In this document: positions 1 through 5,260 of the stretch, in pieces
Position numbering within the stretch: position 1 is the stretch's first letter
Layout: each line of letters begins with the position of its first letter
Assembly (NCBI GenBank): GCA_016200125.1
Contig: JACQFK010000195.1
Span: 1 to 6,312 of the forward strand
DNA: 6,312 nt
Direction: 5' to 3'
Source: Planctomycetota bacterium
Lineage (GTDB): Bacteria > Planctomycetota > MHYJ01 > JACPRB01
Notes under the pieces: model-generated
What the model saw: the letters and a program-made list of their open reading frames with translations, nothing else
Told to the model about the DNA's origin: nothing
The model's database searches: none
Position numbers and translations under genes: made by a program

Positions 1-1
1 C

Positions 2-229
2 GAGACCCGCGCGCGCGTCCACGTCGCGCTCGACCGCCTGCCGCCCAAGTACAAGGCGGTCCTCACCCTCCGCGACATCCAGGGCTTCTCCTGCGAGGAG
101 ATCGCCGAGATCGTGGGCTGCACCAACGCCACGGTCCGCTGGCGCCTCCACCGCGCCCGCAAGCTCTTCCGGGCCATCTGGGAGGGCAAAGGCGTGGAAA
201 TCGGGGACGACTCAGACGTCAACTACTAG
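2..229 (+). CDS. ECF-type RNA polymerase sigma factor, C-terminal part (5' truncated)
   Basis: This is the last 75 codons of a sigma factor that begins upstream of the window. The visible part is region 4, which contacts the -35 promoter element. An LPPKYKAVLTL segment (residues 13-23 of the fragment) leads into a helix-turn-helix at about residues 29-57, with the motif EEIAEIVG then a recognition helix ATVRWRLHRARKLFR. This matches the usual ECF pattern of EIAEILG followed by TVxxRLxRAR. Region 2 is not visible, so the ECF subgroup cannot be assigned. The short acidic tail ends in TAG. The next gene, 81 bases on, encodes a zinc-binding anti-sigma factor, which fits a sigma/anti-sigma pair. 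The tryptophan in the recognition helix, where many ECF factors carry a small or polar residue, is a mild oddity. The sigma-factor call is firm; the target promoters are unknown. Confidence 0.93.
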   Translation, partial: ETRARVHVALDRLPPKYKAVLTLRDIQGFSCEEIAEIVGCTNATVRWRLHRARKLFRAIWEGKGVEIGDDSDVNY

Positions 230-252
230 GGCGGGATCCCTCCATCTCATTC

Positions 253-280
253 CCTAACACCCGCCCCCCTCCAGCGTATA
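253..280 (+). promoter_or_regulatory. Possible ECF-type promoter upstream of the anti-sigma gene
   Basis: The sequence shows CCTAAC at 253-258, exactly 16 bases, then CGTATA at 275-280. Many ECF factors use a -35 element ending in AAC and a -10 core CGT or CGTA about 16 bases later, as in the TGAAAC-N16-CGTA form known for SigW. The -35 half matches only in its AAC core. Transcription would start near 285-290, leaving a leader that contains the strong ribosome binding site at 293-300. An overlapping sigma70-like -10 (TAGAAT, 279-284) has no good -35. This is a motif match only and could be chance. Confidence 0.35.
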
Positions 281-292
281 GAATTCGGCTAC

Positions 293-300
293 AGGAGGTG
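293..300 (+). promoter_or_regulatory. Strong ribosome binding site of the anti-sigma gene
   Basis: AGGAGGTG is a full Shine-Dalgarno match ending 10 bases before the ATG at 311. It is the best ribosome site in the window and supports that start. It suggests the anti-sigma factor is made efficiently, as expected for a protein that must hold its sigma factor in check. Confidence 0.8.
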
Positions 301-310
301 ACGTCGAGCC

Positions 311-859
311 ATGGGATGTGAGGAGATCCGCGACCAGCTGCCCTTCTACGCGGGCGGCGAGTCGTACGACAGCGAGCGCGCCGCCGTGGAGGCCCACGTG
401 GCCGTCTGCGCCGCCTGCGCCCGCGAGCTCGACCAGTGCCGCGAGATGAGGGCCAACCTGGCGACGCTCCGCGAGGGGACCGCGCCGGCGGGCACCTTCA
501 AGTCGCTCTGGAGCGCGGTCCGCGCCGACCTCTTCCCCCAGAAGGCCGCGAACCGGATCCCCTGGTTCGATGCCGGGCTCCGCTACGCCGCGGTCACGCT
601 GGTGGGCATCGCGATCGGATTCGTGATCCATGTCGTCGACCGCCGCGAGGCGCCTCATGCGGCTCCTTCGATGAGCGCGCTCGCGCCCGTTCACGGCGTC
701 AGCCCCGTCCAGCCCGCCAACCTGACGCCTGCGCCGAATCTGCCCCGCCTTTTCCTGCGCCCCCAGCCCCGTCAGCCCGCCCCCCGGGTCGAGCTCGACG
801 GGAATTACTATCTCCCCCGGGTGGAGTCGATGCCGGCCGGCGCTGCGAAGGATTTCTAG
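311..859 (+). CDS. Single-pass anti-sigma factor with zinc-finger (ZAS / zf-HC2) head
   Basis: This 182-residue membrane protein probably binds and silences the ECF sigma factor encoded just upstream. The N-terminal cytoplasmic head has Cys3 and then His29-x3-Cys33-x2-Cys36, the spacing of zinc-binding anti-sigma domains such as RsiW. One hydrophobic segment at about residues 92-109 follows a basic/aromatic stretch, giving a cytoplasmic head and an extracytoplasmic tail. The tail (about 110-182) is rich in proline and alanine, probably unfolded, and ends in Lys-Asp-Phe. An exposed disordered tail is a typical site-1 protease substrate, and a protease of the HtrA class lies three genes downstream. 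The start is fixed by a strong ribosome site 10 bases upstream. The stop lies 9 bases before the next gene, so it probably shares a transcript with the PDZ genes. The class call is firm; the pairing with this sigma factor rests on adjacency. Confidence 0.9.
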   Translation: MGCEEIRDQLPFYAGGESYDSERAAVEAHVAVCAACARELDQCREMRANLATLREGTAPAGTFKSLWSAVRADLFPQKAANRIPWFDAGLRYAAVTLVGIAIGFVIHVVDRREAPHAAPSMSALAPVHGVSPVQPANLTPAPNLPRLFLRPQPRQPAPRVELDGNYYLPRVESMPAGAAKDF

Positions 860-868
860 GACAGAGTT

Positions 869-1843
869 GTGTTCTCCCCTCCGCTCCTCGTTCTGACCCT
901 CGCGCTCTTCGCCCAGGATAAGGAAGAGAGCACGCTCCGGAAGCTGGAGAAGGAAATCTCCGCCGTCGTCGAGAAGGTCCGCCCCTCCGTGGTCAAGGTC
1001 CAGGCGGACGACCTCGTCTTCTCCGGGGTGATCTACTCGAAGGAGGGTCACGTCGTCACCGACGCCTCCGGCCTCGACCAGGCCCTCGAGATCCGCGTGA
1101 CGGTGGGGGACCACGCCTACGCGGCCGACCGGGTGGACGCCGACCGCCGCACCGGCATCGCGGTCCTCAAGATCTCCGCCAAGGAGCTCCTGCCCGCGGC
1201 CTTCTCGGCCGAGGCCTGCAAGACGGGCACCTCGGCCATCGTCGTGGGCAACGCGCTCGGCATGCCCTCCTGCTCCTCCTTCTGCACGATCGGCGGCATC
1301 GGGCGCTCGATCCTGGTGCGCGGCCGCAAGTACGAGAACATGCTCCAGATGACCGCGGCGGTGTTGCCGGGCGACTGCGGGGCCTTCGTGGCCGATTCCG
1401 CGGGCCGCCTCCTCGGCCTCGTCCACTCGGCGGGCGCGGTCGAGAACGGCGACGAGAAGGTGGTCCCCGCGCCGGCCTTCGCGGTCCCGGCCGCCTGGGT
1501 AAAGTTCTCGGCCGACCGCATCATCAAGCACGGCAAGATGGTCCGCGGCTGGCTGGGCGCGAGCCTGCTTCCGCTCAGCGACGCCGCGAGGTCCCAGCTG
1601 GGCCTCGAGGCGGGCGTGGGCGCCGAGGTGGCGCGCGTCGAGCGCGATTCCCCCGCCCGGAAGGCGGGTCTCGCCGCGCGCGACATCCTGGTCTCCTTCG
1701 ACGGCAAGCCGGTCAAGGATCTCGAGGCCCTCCAGTGGCGGATCGCAGGGATCGAGGAGCCCGTCCGCGTCAAGTTGGTGTTCCTCCGCAATCGCGAGCC
1801 CCGCGATGCGGAGACGCAGCTCGAGCTGGATCCGCAGAAATGA
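869..1843 (+). CDS. Secreted HtrA-like pseudoprotease with C-terminal PDZ domain
   Basis: This 324-residue protein has a trypsin/HtrA fold followed by one PDZ domain but lacks the protease triad. Aligned by eye with the intact HtrA at 2640-3779, the catalytic His position is Ser67 (in GHVVTDASGLD), the Asp position is Gly96 (in RRTGIAVLKI), and the nucleophile serine is Cys170 (PGDCGA in place of PGNSGG). The conserved glycine of the TFGTVSA segment is also replaced, by Cys139. The PDZ domain spans about 225-305, with the typical GWLGASL entry and DSPARKAGLAARDILVSFDGKPV core. The N-terminus is a short hydrophobic secretion signal (about 1-15, ending near LFA/QD), so it probably acts outside the cytoplasm. 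The start is GTG, with an AGGA ribosome site overlapping the upstream stop codon. It may be a peptide-binding sensor or adaptor in the signalling block. Conserved fold landmarks and an uninterrupted frame argue against a decaying pseudogene. The role is inference. Confidence 0.85.
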   Translation: MFSPPLLVLTLALFAQDKEESTLRKLEKEISAVVEKVRPSVVKVQADDLVFSGVIYSKEGHVVTDASGLDQALEIRVTVGDHAYAADRVDADRRTGIAVLKISAKELLPAAFSAEACKTGTSAIVVGNALGMPSCSSFCTIGGIGRSILVRGRKYENMLQMTAAVLPGDCGAFVADSAGRLLGLVHSAGAVENGDEKVVPAPAFAVPAAWVKFSADRIIKHGKMVRGWLGASLLPLSDAARSQLGLEAGVGAEVARVERDSPARKAGLAARDILVSFDGKPVKDLEALQWRIAGIEEPVRVKLVFLRNREPRDAETQLELDPQK

Positions 1844-1845
1844 TG

Positions 1846-1851
1846 AGGAGG
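1846..1851 (+). promoter_or_regulatory. Ribosome binding site that sets the start of the PDZ-only gene
   Basis: AGGAGG sits just after the upstream TGA. Two ATG codons follow back to back, at 1854 and 1857. The spacing is 2 bases to the first and 5 to the second, so 1857 is the better start. It gives a protein beginning MSVLLLLSM, a clean secretion signal. An in-frame ATG at 1806 would add 17 charged residues in front of that signal and overlap the upstream gene, so it is unlikely. Confidence 0.7.
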
Positions 1852-1856
1852 CAATG

Positions 1857-2636
1857 ATGTCGGTGTTGCTGCTCCTGTCGATGCTGGCCCTCCAAGAGCC
1901 CCAGAAGCTGGACGTCGAGAACACGAAGCTCCTCGTCTTTGATTCCGCCAAGGGGATCACGCTGCGGGTGAGGAACGACGGCAAGGTCGAGCTCTCCGTG
2001 AGCGAAGAGGACAAGGACGGGAAGAAGACCTCGAAGCTCTATTCCGCGGCGAGCGGGACGGAGTTCCGGCAGAAGCATCCCGACCTGGTCAAGAAGTACG
2101 ACCTGGGCCGCCACCTGGGCGGCGAGGGGAAGGCGGTCCCCCAGGAGGACTTCGACGAGTGGTGGAAGAGCCTCAAGAAGGGGATACCCGGCCTCGGGCC
2201 GGTCCCGGGGCTCGACCAGCCCTTCGACGAGGAGATGCAGAAGCTGCTGGAGGAGCTGGGCCGCCGGCGGCCCTTCCGTCTGCCGCCGAACGCGCCTCCG
2301 CAAGAACAGCCTCCGCGCCAGGCGCCCCTCCCCGGCGGCCGCGAGCTCGGCGTCAAGGTCCAGGAGATCGGCGAGACGCTCCGCGACCAGCTGTCGCTCA
2401 AGGAGAACGAGGGCGTGCTGGTCACCGAGGTGAAGCCCGGCTCGATCGCCGAGAAGTCCGGCCTCAAGGAGCACGACATCCTCCTCAAGCTCGAAGGCAA
2501 GGGCATCGCCGACCGCTGGCAGTTCCGCGCCGACGTGCTCACGGCGCTCGGCAAGCCGGAGTTCGACGTCGAGCTGCTCCGCGGAGGAAAGCGGGAGACC
2601 GTCAAGGTGAAGACGTCGGTGAAGAAGGACGAGTAG
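1857..2636 (+). CDS. Secreted PDZ-domain protein without protease domain
   Basis: This 259-residue protein has a short hydrophobic signal (about 2-12, MSVLLLLSMLALQ), an N-terminal region of unrecognised type, a proline-rich linker and a C-terminal PDZ domain. The N-terminal region (about 17-115) looks like a small beta-rich unit (LLVFDSAKGITLRVRNDGKVELSV), followed by a charged helix-like stretch with a Trp-Trp pair at 102-103. The linker at about 137-160 is rich in Pro, Arg and Gln. The PDZ spans about 162-252, with GVLVTEVKPGSIAEKSGL and the HDILLKLEGKGI carboxylate-loop and groove region. No trypsin fold or other catalytic motif is visible, so it is probably a binding or adaptor protein outside the cytoplasm. 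It lies 13 bases after the pseudoprotease gene and 3 bases before the active HtrA gene, which points to shared expression and a shared pathway. A covalent lipid anchor is unlikely because the signal has no lipobox cysteine. Confidence 0.8.
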   Translation: MSVLLLLSMLALQEPQKLDVENTKLLVFDSAKGITLRVRNDGKVELSVSEEDKDGKKTSKLYSAASGTEFRQKHPDLVKKYDLGRHLGGEGKAVPQEDFDEWWKSLKKGIPGLGPVPGLDQPFDEEMQKLLEELGRRRPFRLPPNAPPQEQPPRQAPLPGGRELGVKVQEIGETLRDQLSLKENEGVLVTEVKPGSIAEKSGLKEHDILLKLEGKGIADRWQFRADVLTALGKPEFDVELLRGGKRETVKVKTSVKKDE

Positions 2637-2639
2637 CCG

Positions 2640-3779
2640 ATGAACGCGTGGATCCGCTCGGGCCTCGTGGCCACCTTCCTCGCCGGCGGCGTCGCCGCGG
2701 GGATGGGGCTGGGCCGCGCCTTCGACCGCTCGCCGGGCCCGGCCGCGGTCGCGGCGGACCGGCCGATGATCTCCGGGGACCTGTCCGCCTTCCAGGACGC
2801 GCTCGCCTCCGTCGCCGAGGCCGTCAGCCCCTCGGTGGTCCACATCACCACGCAGGTCGGCGCGCGGGGCGACCTCTGGGAGTCGCAGGGCATCGGCTCG
2901 GGCGTGATCGTCAGCGCCGAGGGCCACATCATCACGAACCATCACGTCGTGGACGCCGAGGGCCGGCGCCAGACGCTGCGCGTCCGCTTCTCGGACGGCC
3001 GCGAGTTCGCGGCCAAGGTCCAGGGCACCGACTCGGAGACCGACCTCGCGCTCCTCAAGATCGATCCGAAGGGCCTTGCGCTGTCCCCCATCCGCTTCGC
3101 CGATTCCGACAAGGTCCGCACCGGCCACCTCTGCCTGGCCATCGGCAGCCCCTTCGGCTACAGCCACTCGGTGACCTTCGGAACCGTGAGCGCGAAGCAC
3201 CGCCACGCGCAGCTGTCGCAGCCCTACCAGGACTTCATCCAGACCGACGCCCCGATCAATCCCGGCAACTCCGGCGGCGCCCTCGTCAACATCCAGGGCG
3301 AGCTCATCGGGATCAACGCCGCCATCGTCTCGGAGACGCGCGGCAGCGACGGCGTGGGGCTCGCGATCGCCTCGAACCTGGTCAAGTTCGTCAGCGACCA
3401 GCTCCAGAAGTACGGGCACGTGCGGCGCGGCTACCTCGGCATCCGGCCCATGGACCTCGATCAGACGGTCGCCACCTACGGGATCTCCTCGATGGACGAT
3501 CTCCTGAAGGACGTCGGCCTCAAGGCGGCGCGCGGCGTCTTCGTCGACTTCGTCGAGGCCGGCTCCCCGGCCGACAAGGCGGGGCTCCGCCGGGGGGACG
3601 TCATCGTCGAGTTCAACGACAAGCCCGTCGCGGGACAGAACGACATGTTCTTCAAGGTCGCCGAGGTCAATCCCGGGAGCACGATCAGCCTGAAGGCGCT
3701 CCAGAAGAAGAAGGAGACCGAGCTCAAGATCGTCCTGACCGAGCGTCCGCCCATGGATTTCCGCGCCCGGCCGCGCTGA
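2640..3779 (+). CDS. htrA: HtrA/DegS-type membrane-anchored serine protease, one PDZ domain
   Basis: This 379-residue protease is expected to cut unfolded or regulatory proteins outside the cytoplasm. A hydrophobic segment at about 7-26 after a single Arg is either an uncleaved anchor or a signal. The trypsin-like domain (about 50-255) carries the full triad: His102 in TNHHVV, Asp135 in TDLALLKI and Ser211 in NPGNSGGA. A single PDZ domain (about 261-368) follows, with GYLGIRP and AGSPADKAGLRRGDVIVEF. One PDZ and a short loop before the active-site His resemble DegS or HtrA2 rather than two-PDZ DegP. About 10 extra residues sit in the first PDZ loop (around 281-292). The gene starts 3 bases after the PDZ-only gene, with only a modest AAGGA ribosome site 10 bases upstream, so translation is probably coupled. 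Its place in a sigma/anti-sigma cluster suggests it could be the site-1 protease for the anti-sigma factor. The protease identity is firm; the substrate is inferred. Confidence 0.95.
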   Translation: MNAWIRSGLVATFLAGGVAAGMGLGRAFDRSPGPAAVAADRPMISGDLSAFQDALASVAEAVSPSVVHITTQVGARGDLWESQGIGSGVIVSAEGHIITNHHVVDAEGRRQTLRVRFSDGREFAAKVQGTDSETDLALLKIDPKGLALSPIRFADSDKVRTGHLCLAIGSPFGYSHSVTFGTVSAKHRHAQLSQPYQDFIQTDAPINPGNSGGALVNIQGELIGINAAIVSETRGSDGVGLAIASNLVKFVSDQLQKYGHVRRGYLGIRPMDLDQTVATYGISSMDDLLKDVGLKAARGVFVDFVEAGSPADKAGLRRGDVIVEFNDKPVAGQNDMFFKVAEVNPGSTISLKALQKKKETELKIVLTERPPMDFRARPR

Positions 3780-3789
3780 CGGGTAGTTC

Positions 3790-3818
3790 TTGGCCCGGCC
3801 GCCCCGACCGGGTTTAAT
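3790..3818 (+). promoter_or_regulatory. Possible sigma70-type promoter of the decarboxylase gene
   Basis: TTGGCC (3790-3795, four of six matches to TTGACA) is followed by an ideal 17-base spacer and TTTAAT (3813-3818, five of six matches to TATAAT). The A of the start codon lies 10 bases past the -10 element, so transcription may begin at or just before the ATG. No Shine-Dalgarno sequence precedes that ATG, which fits a leaderless message. This AT-rich patch stands out in a GC-rich region. Confidence 0.4.
3792..3815 (+). terminator. Weak GC-rich hairpin after the HtrA gene, possible terminator
   Basis: CCCGG at 3794-3798 pairs perfectly with CCGGG at 3808-3812 around a 9-base loop. Two G-T pairs could extend the stem. 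Only TTT follows, two of which would be used in the extended stem, so this is a poor intrinsic terminator. It sits 12 bases after the HtrA stop and overlaps the possible promoter of the next gene. It may end the upstream operon inefficiently or have no role. Confidence 0.2.
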
Positions 3819-3827
3819 CCACGCTCC

Positions 3828-5231
3828 ATGAACGACCGCGTCTACGACGCCGCCTATTTCCGCGAGAACGCCGACCGGATCCGCGACGTCATCGTCGCGG
3901 AGCTGGAGTCCACCCGGGCCCGCGCGGGCAAGGTCCTGGTCCAGAAGCCGGTCGAGGAGATCCTCAAGGAGATCGATTTCGAGCGCCGGGTGTCGGAGGG
4001 GAACTCCGACCTGGCCGAGGCGGCCCGCGCCTTCCTGGCCAACTGCAACCACCTGCGGCATCCGCGCTACCTGGGCCACCAGGTCGCCGTCCCGATGATC
4101 CCGTCGATCCTCGCCGATCTTCTGACCGGCGTGGCGAACAACGGCATGGCCGTCTACGAGATGGGGCCGGCCGGCACGGCCGTGGAGAAGGGGATCGTCC
4201 GCTGGATGCTGCGCAGGCTCGCCTGGGCGGAAGGCGACGGCATCCTCACCCACGGCGGCAGCCTGGGCAACCTGACGGCGCTCCTCGCCGCGCGGGCCCG
4301 CATCCTCCCGGAGAGCTGGGACGACGGCATGCCGCCCGATTTCGTGATCTTCGCCTCCGACATCGCCCATTACTCGGTGGAGCGGGCGGCGGCGATCCTC
4401 GGCGTCGGCCGCAAGAACGTCGTGAAGGTGCCGGTCGACGGCGCGCTCCGGATGCACGTCGAGGCCCTCAAGCGCCTCTTCGCCGAGCAGACGGCGGCGG
4501 GCCGCGAGGTCCTCGCGGTGGTCGCCAACGCGGGCGCGACGGCGAACGGCGCCATCGACCCCCTGCGCGAAATCGGGCGGTTCTGCTGGGACGAGGGGCT
4601 CTGGCTCCACGTCGACGGCGCCCACGCGGCGGCCGCGCTTGTCTCGCCCCGGACCCGGCCGGCGGTCGACGGCATCGAGCTGGCGGACTCGCTCGTCTGG
4701 GACACACACAAGCTGATGGGGACCTCCGTGCTGGCCTGCGCGACGCTGTTCCGCGACAAGGCGTCGCTGGAAGGGACCTTCGAGCAGCACGCGCCCTATC
4801 TCTACAGCGAGGGCGAGAAGCCCGGCGAGGATCTCTCGCAGAAGACCTTCGAGTGCACGAAAGCCCCGCTCGGCCTGAAGCTGTTCTTCAATCTCGCCGC
4901 CGTCGGAGAGGCGGGGATGGCGGCCCACGTGGAGCAGTTGTTCGAGCAGACCCGCCGCTATCACGAACTGCTCTCCGCGCGAAAGGGCTTCGAGTGCTTC
5001 GGCCCGCCCCAGTCGAACATCCTGCTGTTCCGCTGCGGCAAGGACTCCGCGCTGCAGGACCGGATCCGGCAAAAGCTGGTGCTCGACGGCGACTTCTACA
5101 TCACCCGCGCGGTCGTGCGCCGCGAGGTCTGGCTGCGCCTCGTGATCCAGAACCCCTTCACCGACGAGTCGGACATCGTCGCGCTCGCGGACCGCGTGGA
5201 TCAGGTGGCGCGCGAGGCTGAATCGAAGTAA
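3828..5231 (+). CDS. PLP-dependent group II decarboxylase family protein
   Basis: This 467-residue cytoplasmic enzyme has the landmarks of group II pyridoxal-phosphate decarboxylases, which convert amino acids to amines. In order: HPRYLGHQ (78-85), YEMGPAGTAVE (110-120), the phosphate-binding THGGSLGNLTAL (141-152), His181 in HYSVERAAAILGVG (cofactor-stacking position), AGATANGAIDP (235-245), HVDGAHAAAAL (261-271) with cofactor-contacting Asp263, and DTHKLMG (292-298) with the likely cofactor lysine Lys295. The length fits the family (about 450-500). The YEMGP and HVDGAH forms differ from the HVDAAYGG of classical aromatic amino acid or glutamate decarboxylases. From memory they resemble a bacterial subfamily often annotated as diaminobutyrate-type or generic pyridoxal-dependent decarboxylase. 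The substrate cannot be read from the sequence. The gene begins 48 bases after htrA with its own possible promoter and no ribosome site. It is probably a separate unit with no clear link to the signalling block. Confidence 0.9.
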   Translation: MNDRVYDAAYFRENADRIRDVIVAELESTRARAGKVLVQKPVEEILKEIDFERRVSEGNSDLAEAARAFLANCNHLRHPRYLGHQVAVPMIPSILADLLTGVANNGMAVYEMGPAGTAVEKGIVRWMLRRLAWAEGDGILTHGGSLGNLTALLAARARILPESWDDGMPPDFVIFASDIAHYSVERAAAILGVGRKNVVKVPVDGALRMHVEALKRLFAEQTAAGREVLAVVANAGATANGAIDPLREIGRFCWDEGLWLHVDGAHAAAALVSPRTRPAVDGIELADSLVWDTHKLMGTSVLACATLFRDKASLEGTFEQHAPYLYSEGEKPGEDLSQKTFECTKAPLGLKLFFNLAAVGEAGMAAHVEQLFEQTRRYHELLSARKGFECFGPPQSNILLFRCGKDSALQDRIRQKLVLDGDFYITRAVVRREVWLRLVIQNPFTDESDIVALADRVDQVAREAESK

Positions 5232-5260
5232 CATCGGGGGACGGAAACAGTCAGACCGAC

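Noticed and set aside
229..266. GGGCGGG / CCCGCCC inverted repeat after the sigma gene as a terminator
   Set aside because: The 7-base stem is perfect but the loop is 24 bases and no T-run follows; C-rich sequence makes chance pairing likely.
869..1843. Pseudoprotease gene as a decayed pseudogene
   Set aside because: There is no frameshift or early stop, codon bias matches its neighbours, the PDZ core is intact and the operon spacing is kept.
1806..1856. Upstream ATG start for the PDZ-only protein
   Set aside because: It would put 17 mostly charged residues before the secretion signal and overlap the upstream gene; a good AGGAGG site serves the ATG at 1857.
254..2014. Long - strand open frame (586 codons) over the anti-sigma and pseudoprotease genes
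   Set aside because: Same cause: it is in codon register with the genes at 311 and 869. The product has no recognisable domain and is low in complexity.
2159..3817. + strand open frame of 552 codons overlapping the PDZ-only and htrA genes
   Set aside because: The product is an Arg/Pro/Gly-rich out-of-frame reading, while the overlapping frame encodes an intact HtrA with its full catalytic triad.
1770..5234. A very long open frame on the - strand (1154 codons) across three genes
   Set aside because: It is in exact codon register with the + strand genes at 1857, 2640 and 3828, which all share one frame. Antisense stops would need TTA, CTA or TCA codons, which these GC-biased genes avoid. Its translation is repetitive in Arg, Asp, Glu, Leu and Val with no domain.
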